From JANQOH01 sp965201115 (GTDB taxonomy: Bacteria; Pseudomonadota; Alphaproteobacteria; UBA7887), in contig OZ241745.1 in NCBI GenBank assembly GCA_965201115.1, positions 1 to 64,000 on the forward strand: 64,000 bases of DNA. Reading direction: 5' to 3'. Shown piece after piece: positions 6,602-14,998 of the stretch; positions within the stretch are counted from its first letter, which is position 1, and every line of letters begins with the position of its first letter. Below the pieces are notes generated by a model, which was not told the DNA's origin, ran no database searches, and saw nothing but the letters and a program-made list of their open reading frames with translations. The position numbers and the translations under genes are program-made.

Positions 6602-9600
6602 ATGATGGATGTATTCGCGCTGCGCGACCGGTTGGTGGCGGATTACAAGCGCTACACGCGCAGCTTCATCAAGATTGCCGACGCGCGTGTGTGCGCGAAG
6701 GTGGACCGGGAGCTCGAGGCGGGGGCGTTTTGGCCGCGGCCGTTGTTGCAGCTGAACCCGGCGTTCGAGCCGGGCGGCACGATCGACGATTTGGTCGCCG
6801 AGGGGCTTCTGCACCGCGAGTGCGCGCGTATATTCCGGTTCGGGAAATCGGACGCCGATCCCGAGGGCAAGCAGCTACTGCTGCATGCGCACCAGACGCA
6901 GGCCATTCGCAAGGCGGCGGAGGGCCGGTCGTATGTGCTGACCAGCGGGACGGGGTCGGGCAAGAGCCTGGCGTATATCGCGCCCATCGCGGATCGCGTG
7001 CTGCGGCGCGGTCCGGGCAACGGCGTACAGGCCATTATCGTCTATCCGATGAACGCGCTGGCGAACAGCCAGAACGAGGAGCTCGAGAAGTTTCTCGTTG
7101 CGGGCTACGGCGAGGGGCGGTCGCCGGCGCGGTTCGCGCGCTATACGGGGCAGGAGGGGGACGCAGAGCGCCGGGAGATCCGCGCGAACCCGCCGGATAT
7201 TCTGCTCACCAACTACATGATGCTGGAGCTGCTGCTCACGCGCGGCGAGGATCGGGAGCTGGCGCGTGCGGCGCGCGGGCTGCGTTTTCTCGTGCTCGAC
7301 GAGCTGCATACGTATCGCGGGCGGCAAGGCGCGGATGTGGCGTTGCTTGTGCGGCGCTGCCGGCTGGCGTTCGCCGCCGACGGGATGATCTGCGTCGGCA
7401 CGTCGGCGACGATGGCGAGCGGCGGCGCCGAGGCGGATCGCAAGCGCGAGGTCGCGCGGGCGGCCGCTACGCTTTTCGGCGCGGAGGTCGGCCCGGAGCA
7501 GGTTATCGACGAAACGCTGAAGCGTTCGACGCCGGAGATCGACGCCGGTTCGCCCGAGGCGCGCGGCGCGCTCGCCGCTGTTGTCGCCGATGGCGGCGCG
7601 CCGCCCGATACGTACGACGCGTTTCGCGCAGCTCCGCTGGCTGCATGGATCGAGTCTGCGTTCGGCGTGCGGACGGATCCCGATACCGGCCGCCTGGCGC
7701 GCAGGAAACCGCGGCCGCTGACCGGCCCCGATGGCGCCGCGCACGAGCTGGCCGCGCTGACCGGGTCGGACGCCGGGCGGTGCGAGGACATTCTGCGCCG
7801 CTACCTGCTTCGCGGCGCCGAGTTGCAGATCCCCGGCCCGCGTCCCGTCCCTGTCTTCGCGTTCCGCCTGCATCAGTTCTTCACGCGCGGCGACACCGTA
7901 TGGGCCACACTGGAGGCGCCGCCGGTGCGCCACATCGAGACAGCGAAGCTGGGCGCGAAGCCCGGCGATCCGGAAAAGCGTCTGTTTCCATTGGTGTTTT
8001 GCCGCCATTGCGGCGCCGGGTATTACCGGGTCGCGCTGTATTCCGGCGCCGGCGAGCCGGACCGCGTCGAACCCCGCGAAGACCGCGGCGCGCCGTTGGA
8101 CGACTCTGCGAACGCCTGGCTTTACGTTTCCGGGACCGATCCGTGGCCCGCCGATGGCGAGGAGCAACTGAGGCGGCTGCCCGATTTCATGAAGGAGGAG
8201 GCGCCCGGCGGCGGCGATCGCGTTCGCGCCGATGCGCGCAAGGATGTTCCGCAGAGGCTTTACGTGGATCCGGCCGGCCGCCTCGCGCCGGAGGGCCAGG
8301 GCGTCGCGGCGGCGGCGATAACCGACAATTTCCTGTTTTGTTTGGCGCCCGGATGCGGGGTGGCGTATGCGCGCAACCAGCGGTCGGAGATTGCCAAGCT
8401 CGGCACGCTCGGGGTGGACAGCCGCAGCACGGCGACGACGATACTCGCCGTTCGCGCCCTCGCCGAGTTGCAGAGCAACGATGCGCTGCCCGCCGCGGCG
8501 CGCAAACTCTTGAGTTTCACCGACAACCGGCAGGACGCGTCGTTGCAGGCCGGCCATTTCAACGATTTCGCCCAGGTCGCGCTGATACGTTCGGCGCTCT
8601 ACAAGGCGGCCGGGGCGGCCGGAGCCGGAGGATTGCAGCACGGCGCGCTGGCGCGGAGCGTTTTCCGCGCGCTCGGCCTTCGCTTCGACGGGTATGCCGC
8701 TGACCGGGACCTGCGCGGCCCCGCGCGGCAAGAGACCGACGACGCCCTGTGCCAGACGCTCGACTATTTCCTCTACCGCGACCTGCGGCGGGGGTGGCGC
8801 GTCGTCGCGCCGAATCTGGAGGATTGCGGCCTTCTTCGTTTCGAGTACGAGGGGCTGGCCGGCGAGCGCGGCCTGCTGGCCGACGACGCACTTTGGACCT
8901 CGGGCTTTTCCGCCGGCAGCGGCCGCGACCGGACGCATTCGGCGCCGCCGCCCGCGCTCCGGCGCTGCGGCCCGGCCCTCCGCGAGGAGATCTTGCGCGT
9001 CTTGCTCGATACGCTGCGCAGGCAACTCGCCATCGACGTCGACGCGCTGGATGCGCAAAAGCAGCAGGAGCTCGTCAGGCAAACGCGGCCGCGCCTTCGC
9101 GAGGGGACCGTCTGGTATCTCGCCGACCCGCGCGAACTGGCGAAGTCGAGGGTCGCGTATCCGCGCGCGCGGCGCGGCAAGGATCGGCGGGAAGACAGGA
9201 CCGGCTACTTCGTATCGTCTTACGGCGCCTTCGGGCGTTATCTGCGCCGCGCCCTGGCGGGGCGGGCGGGGCCGGGCGCCCGGTTCGGCCGCGAGGAGGT
9301 CGATGAGGCCATCCGGTTCCTGTTCGAGGCGTTGCGGATATACGGCGTGCTGGCCCGGGTGCGGACGCCGGACGGTTACCGGATCAACCCCGGCGCGCTC
9401 CGCTGGATCGCCGGCGGCGGCGCGGCGCCGGCGGCGGATCCGACGCGGACGATCGAACCGGGCGACACGGCGCCCGCGCCGAACGCGTATTTTGTCGAAT
9501 GCTACCGGAAATTCGCCGATCTCCGATGTCTTCTCGAGGCCAGGGAGCACACGGCGCAGGTGGCGGCGAAGGACCGCGAGGAGCGCGAAGCGCGTTTTCG

Positions 9601-11869
9601 CGAGGGCCGCTTGCCGCTCCTGTTCTGCTCGCCAACCATGGAGCTCGGCGTGGATATCTCCGATCTCAATCTGGTCAATTTGCGGAACGCGCCGCCGACG
9701 CCGGCGAATTACGCGCAGCGCGGCGGGCGCGCCGGCCGCGGCGGGCAGCCCGCGCTCGTCTATACCTACTGCGCGGGGCAGAGCCCGCACGATCGGTATT
9801 ACTTCCGCCACGCCGGCGACATGGTGGCGGGGGCCGTGGCGCCGCCCCGCATCGATCTGTGCAACCGCGATCTTTTGCGGGCGCATCTTCACGCGATATG
9901 GATGGAAGCCGCGAAACCGGGTTTCGGGTCCACTCTTGCGGACATTCTGGATATCGACCGCGATAACGGGAGCGTTCGCTTTTCCGTAAAGCAGGCGATT
10001 CTGGACGTGCTGGACGATCCGGAGCCGCGCGCGGCGGCGCTGGCGCGCGCGGAGCGGCTTATCGACGGCATCCGCGGCGACCTGGCGTCCGCTTCATGGT
10101 TCCGGGACGACTGGGCGCGCGGCGTTTTCGACGGAATAAGGCGTTCGTTCGAATCCGCGTGCGATCGCTGGCGACAGCTCTACCGCGCGGCGGCGAGCCA
10201 GCGCGAGCTGCATCATCGCATCATACTCGACACGTCCCGGCCCGACGGCGAGCGCGAGCATTCGAAGCGCCTGCGCGCGCAGGCCGAAAGCCAAATACGG
10301 CTGCTTACGGAACCCGAAGGCATATATCGGGGCGACTTTTACTCATACCGTTATTTCGCGACCGAGGGCTTTCTGCCCGGATACAATTTCCCGCGCCTGC
10401 CGCTCTCGGCGTATGTGCCGGCGCGCCGCCGCAACGGCGATCGCGACGAGTTCATTTCCCGGCCGCGCTTCCTCGCCATTTCGGAGTTCGGTCCGCGCGC
10501 GCTTGTCTATCACGAGGGAACCCGCTACCGTGTGTACAAGGTCAACCTCGATTTCGCGGCCGAGGATATCGGCGCCGCGCGCGGCCTGGCGACCGACACC
10601 ATGAAGCGTTGCCCGCGTTGCGGGTACGCGCATCTCGAGACCGGGGCGGTCAATCTTGCCGAAGTTTGCGAACGCTGCGGGGCGGCCCTCGACGAACGGT
10701 CGGTCATCGGCGGCATGGCGCGCATGCAGAATGTGAGCCTGCGCGCCGCCCAACGCATTACGTGCGACGAGGAAGAGCGGCAGCGGTTCGGCTACCGCCT
10801 GGTCAGCGCTTATCGCTTCCCCGACGGCGATGGCGGGGCGGATCGCGGGGATTCCGAGGCCGCGGCGGACGGCGCGCCGGCAATGCGGCTGAGTTACGCC
10901 GACGCGGCGACGCTGTACCGCATCAACCTGGGCTGGAGACAGCGGAAGGAAGCGCAGCCCGACGGGTTCATGCTCGATCTCGAGAAGGGATATTGGGCGC
11001 GCAACGCGGCCGACGAAGACGACCGCGACGCCGACGACCCCGCCGCCGAGGGCCGAAGGATGCGGGCGATTCCCTATGTTCTCGATACGCGCAACGCGCT
11101 TGCGATGAGTTTCGTACCCGCCCCGGGCGCGAGCGAAATGGCCGGTTTGCAGGCGGCGTTCAAGGAGGCGATACAGAAGCATTACCAGCTGGAGCCGCGC
11201 GAACTGGCCGCCGAACCGATGCCCTCGCCCAGCGACCGCCGCGAGATATTGTTTTACGAAGCGGCGGAAGGCGGCGCCGGCGTGCTTCGCCAGCTTGTGG
11301 AAGACCCGCGGGCGGTGGCCGATCTGGCCCGCCGCGCGCTCGAGATCTGCCACTTCGATCCCGATACGCTGGAAGACCTCCAGGCCGGCGGGTGCGGCAA
11401 GGCCTGTTACGAATGCCTGCTGGATTACGGCAATCAGCCCGACCATACGCTGCTCGACCGGCACGGGATCCGCGACGCGTTGGCGCGGCTGGCGCGTTCG
11501 GAGGGCCGGCCCGCCGGCGGGCCGGGTTCGCGCGCCGAGCGTATGGCGGCGATGCGCCGCGCATGCGACAGCAAGCTGGAGCGCCGGTGGCTTGCGCGGC
11601 TCGACGCGCTGGGCCTGCGCCCGCCGAGCGCCGCGCAATACCTGTTGAAGGCATGCCGCACCCGACCGGACTTCTTCTACCGCGAGTACAACGCGGCGAT
11701 CTATGTGGACGGCCCGCCGCACGACGAACCGGAGCAACGGCGCGCCGACGCGGCCGTGACCGAGCGCTTGCAGGACGCCGGCTATGTCGTGCTTCGTTTC
11801 CACCACAAGGCGGACTGGGACGCGGCATTCCGCGCCCACCCGGATATTTTCGGGAGCGCGGCGCCATGA
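6602..11869 (+). CDS. DISARM-like giant helicase with DUF1998 (MrfA-type Zn-binding) domain and nuclease-like tail
   Basis: A 1755-aa protein starting at tandem ATGs (6602, 6605). An N-terminal superfamily-2 helicase shows HAHQTQAI, Walker A SGTGSGKS (~115-122), DELH (233-236), GTSATM (~266-271) and motif VI QRGGRAGRGG (1039-1048). CxxC pairs at ~467/470, 580/585, 1337/1340 and 1356/1359 suggest zinc sites. The DUF1998 signature CGKACYECLLDYGNQPDH begins at 1598. Residues ~1651-1755 resemble a Vsr/DUF559-type nuclease (RPDFFY at D1690, then AIYVDGPPH with D1703), but the usual glutamate of E-x-D is Tyr. It looks like DrmA plus DrmB functions in one chain. Its TGA overlaps the next ATG. Likely role: translocation and sensing of foreign DNA; substrate and activity are unproven. 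Confidence 0.85.
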   Translation: MMDVFALRDRLVADYKRYTRSFIKIADARVCAKVDRELEAGAFWPRPLLQLNPAFEPGGTIDDLVAEGLLHRECARIFRFGKSDADPEGKQLLLHAHQTQAIRKAAEGRSYVLTSGTGSGKSLAYIAPIADRVLRRGPGNGVQAIIVYPMNALANSQNEELEKFLVAGYGEGRSPARFARYTGQEGDAERREIRANPPDILLTNYMMLELLLTRGEDRELARAARGLRFLVLDELHTYRGRQGADVALLVRRCRLAFAADGMICVGTSATMASGGAEADRKREVARAAATLFGAEVGPEQVIDETLKRSTPEIDAGSPEARGALAAVVADGGAPPDTYDAFRAAPLAAWIESAFGVRTDPDTGRLARRKPRPLTGPDGAAHELAALTGSDAGRCEDILRRYLLRGAELQIPGPRPVPVFAFRLHQFFTRGDTVWATLEAPPVRHIETAKLGAKPGDPEKRLFPLVFCRHCGAGYYRVALYSGAGEPDRVEPREDRGAPLDDSANAWLYVSGTDPWPADGEEQLRRLPDFMKEEAPGGGDRVRADARKDVPQRLYVDPAGRLAPEGQGVAAAAITDNFLFCLAPGCGVAYARNQRSEIAKLGTLGVDSRSTATTILAVRALAELQSNDALPAAARKLLSFTDNRQDASLQAGHFNDFAQVALIRSALYKAAGAAGAGGLQHGALARSVFRALGLRFDGYAADRDLRGPARQETDDALCQTLDYFLYRDLRRGWRVVAPNLEDCGLLRFEYEGLAGERGLLADDALWTSGFSAGSGRDRTHSAPPPALRRCGPALREEILRVLLDTLRRQLAIDVDALDAQKQQELVRQTRPRLREGTVWYLADPRELAKSRVAYPRARRGKDRREDRTGYFVSSYGAFGRYLRRALAGRAGPGARFGREEVDEAIRFLFEALRIYGVLARVRTPDGYRINPGALRWIAGGGAAPAADPTRTIEPGDTAPAPNAYFVECYRKFADLRCLLEAREHTAQVAAKDREEREARFREGRLPLLFCSPTMELGVDISDLNLVNLRNAPPTPANYAQRGGRAGRGGQPALVYTYCAGQSPHDRYYFRHAGDMVAGAVAPPRIDLCNRDLLRAHLHAIWMEAAKPGFGSTLADILDIDRDNGSVRFSVKQAILDVLDDPEPRAAALARAERLIDGIRGDLASASWFRDDWARGVFDGIRRSFESACDRWRQLYRAAASQRELHHRIILDTSRPDGEREHSKRLRAQAESQIRLLTEPEGIYRGDFYSYRYFATEGFLPGYNFPRLPLSAYVPARRRNGDRDEFISRPRFLAISEFGPRALVYHEGTRYRVYKVNLDFAAEDIGAARGLATDTMKRCPRCGYAHLETGAVNLAEVCERCGAALDERSVIGGMARMQNVSLRAAQRITCDEEERQRFGYRLVSAYRFPDGDGGADRGDSEAAADGAPAMRLSYADAATLYRINLGWRQRKEAQPDGFMLDLEKGYWARNAADEDDRDADDPAAEGRRMRAIPYVLDTRNALAMSFVPAPGASEMAGLQAAFKEAIQKHYQLEPRELAAEPMPSPSDRREILFYEAAEGGAGVLRQLVEDPRAVADLARRALEICHFDPDTLEDLQAGGCGKACYECLLDYGNQPDHTLLDRHGIRDALARLARSEGRPAGGPGSRAERMAAMRRACDSKLERRWLARLDALGLRPPSAAQYLLKACRTRPDFFYREYNAAIYVDGPPHDEPEQRRADAAVTERLQDAGYVVLRFHHKADWDAAFRAHPDIFGSAAP

Positions 11870-14688
11870 GCGCGGCGCTGTCGCGGCCCGGAACGCCGAT
11901 TCGCGCGCGCGGGCGCGAATGGACCGTGCTGCCGGGCTCGGCGCCGGATTTGCTCTTGGCGCGGCCCGTCGGCGGCCTCGACGAGGAGGTATGCGGCATT
12001 CTTCCCGCCGTCGAGCCCGTGGAGTCCGCGGTCTTTCCGCCGCCCGGCGAGGCGGACGTGGGCGATTTCGCGTCGGGCCTTCTGCTGCGCGACGCGGCGC
12101 GGCTGTCGACCCGCGCGGCGGCCGGCCCGTTCCGTTGTTTCGGACGAATCGCCGTGGAGCCGCGCCCCTATCAACTCGTTCCTCTCATGATGGCGCTGCG
12201 GCTCGACCCCGCGCGTCTGCTGATCGCCGACGATGTGGGCATCGGCAAGACCGTCGAGGCGTGCCTCATCGCCCGCGAACTGCTCGACCGGGGGGAAATC
12301 CGCCGCATCGCCGTTCTTTGCCCGCCGCATTTGGCCGGGCAGTGGCGCCGCGAAATGGCGGAGAAGTTCCACATCGAGGCCGAGCTTGTACTGAGCGGAA
12401 CGATCGCGCGTCTGGAACGCGACCTGCCTGTCGGCGTCTCGGTTTTCGACCGTCATCGGTTTACGGTGGTTTCCACGGATTTCGTGAAGAGCCCGCGGCG
12501 CGCGCACGATTTTGCGCTCAAATGCCCCGAGTTCGTCATTGTCGACGAGGCGCACGGGTGCGCGCCGGGCGCCGGCCGGGGCCGTCAGCAGCGTTTCGAA
12601 CTGTTGACGCGCATCGCCGCCGACAAGGCGCGCCACATGGCTCTGGTCACGGCCACGCCGCACAGCGGCGACGAGAGCGCCTTCCGCTCGCTGACGAGCC
12701 TGCTCGATCCCGAATTCGCGGACCTTCCGGCGGACCTCGAGGGCAAGCGCCGCGACGCCGTTCGCCGCCGCCTCGCGCGCCATCTCGTGCAGCGCCGCCG
12801 CGCCGACATTCGCCGCTGGCTGCGCGTCGACACGCCTTTCGCGCGGCGCAGGGACAAGGAAGCGACGTATGGTTTCAGCCCCGAATACCGCGCCCTGTTC
12901 GACGACATTCTCGCTTTCGCGCGCGAATACGTGTCGGTCGAGGAGGGCAAGAGGCGGCGGCGCGTGCGTTATTGGTCGGCGCTCGCGCTGCTGCGCTGCG
13001 TGTCGTCCAGCCCCGCCGCGGCCGCCTCGACGCTGCGCGGCCGCGCCGCCGCGGATTACGCCGAAACCGCGGAAGAGGCCGACGAGCTGGGCCGGCGCGC
13101 CGTGCTCGATCACGGCGACGACGACGATGCCGCCGTCCTCGATTTCAGCCCCGGCGCCGGGATGGAGGGCGCTTCGGATCGCACCCGGAGGCGGCTTCTC
13201 GATTTCGCCCGCCGCGCCGAGGGTCTGCCGCCCGAATCGGATCGCAAGCTCAGCGGCGCCGTGCGGGAAATCCAGGCGCTCATTGCCGATGGTTTCCGCC
13301 CCATCGTGTTCTGCCGCTTTGTGGATACGGCGGAGTATGTGGCGCGCGCGCTGCGCAAGGCTCTGCCGAAGGGGGCCGGCGCGGAGTCCGTCACGGGGCG
13401 GCTTCCGCCCGCCGCGCGCGAGGCGCGCATCGAAGGTCTTGTCGAGAAGTTCGAAACATACGCGCTCGTATGCACCGATTGCCTGTCGGAGGGAATCGAC
13501 CTGCAGGAACATTTCGACGCCGTCCTGCATTACGACCTGGCGTGGAATCCGACGCGCCACGAACAGCGCGAAGGCCGCGTCGATCGCTTCGGGCAGAAGC
13601 GCCCCGAGGTCCGCGTCGTAACCTGGTTGGGGAAAGACAACCCCGTCGACGGCGTCATCCTGGATGTGCTCATCCGCAAGCACAAGCGCATCAGGAACAT
13701 CCTCGGCGTCACGGTCGCGGTCCCCGGCTCGAGCGGGGAAATCGCGGAAACGCTGTTCGAGGGCGCGCTGTTTCGCGAGGCGGCCGGCGCGGCCCAGCTC
13801 TCGCTGGACTTCATCGACGACCTGTCGGCGAAAACCGCCGCGATCCACAGCGAATGGGACGACGCGAGCGAACGCGAACGGGTCAACCGGTCGCGTTTCG
13901 CGCAACACGCGCTCAAGCCCGAGGCCGTCGCCGCGGAGCTTGCGAGCGTGCGCGCCGCCATCGGGGATGCGGCGGTCGTCAAGCGTTTCTTCGTCTCCGC
14001 GCTGCGCGCCGCGAAGACGCCGGTGGACGCCCGCAACGGAAGCGTCGCGGTCGGTTTAAGCCCGGAAACGCCGCGCGCCTTGCGCCAGGCGATGGGCCGC
14101 GACGAACCGTTTCGCGGCCGCTTCGAGCTTCCGCTTCGCGCGGGCGAAATATGGCTCGGCCGCACGAGCCCGGTTGTCGAGGGCGTTGCGGGTTGGGCGC
14201 TGGACCGGGCGCTCGACGCCGAGGGGGCCGACCGGGCGGCGGCGCGCTGCGGCGCGGCGGCCACTTCGGCGGTGGAAACGCGCACGACGCTTCTTGTCGC
14301 GCGGTTCCGCCACACCCTGCGCGGGGCGAACGGCGGCGCCGAAGGGATATTGTGCGAAGAGATCGTTCCCCTGGCCTGCTCGGGGCCGCCGGACCGCGCA
14401 ACATGGCTTGCGCCCGAAGACGCCGAGCGGCTGCTCGCCGGGGCGCGGCCGGAAGCGACTCTCGGGAAAACGGCGATACAACAGCAGATCGGGAGGCTGC
14501 TCGCCGCCTTGCCGCTTTACGCGCCCGCGCTCGAGGCCGCGGCGCGCCGGCGCGCGGAGGCGCAACTGGCGGCCCACCGCCGCGTCCGCGACGCGGCGCA
14601 GGCGAAGGGGCGGCTGTCGGCGGAGCCGGCGCTGCCCGTGGATATTCTCGGCGCCTATGTTCTTGTGCCCTTGCCGAGGCATGTGTAA
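11866..14688 (+). CDS. SNF2-family helicase (DrmD-like)
   Basis: A 940-aa SWI2/SNF2 ATPase starting in an ATGA overlap with the upstream gene. Motifs: Q-motif-like PRPYQLVPLMMAL, Walker A DDVGIGKT (122-129), DEAH (227-230), TATPHS (~262-267), and in the second lobe CTDCLSEGIDLQ, WNPTRHEQREGRVDRFGQ (ending at ~577). A long helical C-terminal part (~620-940) has no motif I recognise. Class 1 DISARM carries an SNF2 helicase (DrmD) next to its adenine methylase, and this protein has that place and layout. In such systems it is thought to remodel or move along DNA. Expression is coupled to the giant helicase; the methylase follows after a repeat-filled 310-bp gap. Confidence 0.87.
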   Translation: MSAALSRPGTPIRARGREWTVLPGSAPDLLLARPVGGLDEEVCGILPAVEPVESAVFPPPGEADVGDFASGLLLRDAARLSTRAAAGPFRCFGRIAVEPRPYQLVPLMMALRLDPARLLIADDVGIGKTVEACLIARELLDRGEIRRIAVLCPPHLAGQWRREMAEKFHIEAELVLSGTIARLERDLPVGVSVFDRHRFTVVSTDFVKSPRRAHDFALKCPEFVIVDEAHGCAPGAGRGRQQRFELLTRIAADKARHMALVTATPHSGDESAFRSLTSLLDPEFADLPADLEGKRRDAVRRRLARHLVQRRRADIRRWLRVDTPFARRRDKEATYGFSPEYRALFDDILAFAREYVSVEEGKRRRRVRYWSALALLRCVSSSPAAAASTLRGRAAADYAETAEEADELGRRAVLDHGDDDDAAVLDFSPGAGMEGASDRTRRRLLDFARRAEGLPPESDRKLSGAVREIQALIADGFRPIVFCRFVDTAEYVARALRKALPKGAGAESVTGRLPPAAREARIEGLVEKFETYALVCTDCLSEGIDLQEHFDAVLHYDLAWNPTRHEQREGRVDRFGQKRPEVRVVTWLGKDNPVDGVILDVLIRKHKRIRNILGVTVAVPGSSGEIAETLFEGALFREAAGAAQLSLDFIDDLSAKTAAIHSEWDDASERERVNRSRFAQHALKPEAVAAELASVRAAIGDAAVVKRFFVSALRAAKTPVDARNGSVAVGLSPETPRALRQAMGRDEPFRGRFELPLRAGEIWLGRTSPVVEGVAGWALDRALDAEGADRAAARCGAAATSAVETRTTLLVARFRHTLRGANGGAEGILCEEIVPLACSGPPDRATWLAPEDAERLLAGARPEATLGKTAIQQQIGRLLAALPLYAPALEAAARRRAEAQLAAHRRVRDAAQAKGRLSAEPALPVDILGAYVLVPLPRHV

Positions 14689-14998
14689 CCCCGCCGAAGG
14701 CGGGGACTTCCTGGGTGCGCGGGCATCCTGCCCGCGCGTTCGGGCGCGGCGCGGCATTGGCAGGGGGCGCGCCGCGGCGGCTTTCGGCGCGGCGGGGACG
14801 TGCGGGCGGGGACGCCCGCGCACCCAGGAAGTCCGCGCCTTCGGCGCGACAGCGGCGTTGGCAGGGGGCGCGGCGCGGCGGCCCCTCGCGGCGGCTTTCG
14901 GCGCGGCGGAGACGTGCGGGCAGGATGCCCGCGGTCCCAGGAAGTCCGCGCCTTCGGCGGGGCAAGCATTTCGGTACAGACACCAGGATCGGGCCGGC
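14689..14998 (+). repeat. Three family A REP-like elements inside the DISARM-like operon
   Basis: The whole gap between the SNF2 helicase and the methylase is repeat DNA. An inverted copy spans ~14691-14735 (CCGCCGAAGGCGG, then GTGCGCGGGCATCCTGCCCG). Forward copies lie at ~14798-14860 and ~14908-14985, the last ending in GCAAGCATTTCGGTACAGAC. The unit GGCGGCTTTCGGCGCGGCGG occurs between them. Each copy can form strong hairpins with TTCG loops, so the region could lower or stabilise downstream mRNA. I see no separate gene and no clear promoter. Confidence 0.75.

Noticed and set aside
6875..9892. A 1005-aa open frame antisense to the giant helicase gene
   Set aside because: It is a by-product of GC-rich codon usage: Arg/Ala/Gly-rich sequence without domains, opposite a frame with clear helicase motifs.
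12869..13621. Overlapping frames inside the SNF2 gene as a possible frameshifted extra gene
   Set aside because: The main frame is continuous through motifs I-VI and needs no second product.
14800..14998. Open frames with RAGTPAHPG- and QDARGPR-like peptides
   Set aside because: These peptides are translations of the repeat elements and recur at all copies in unrelated genes' frames.
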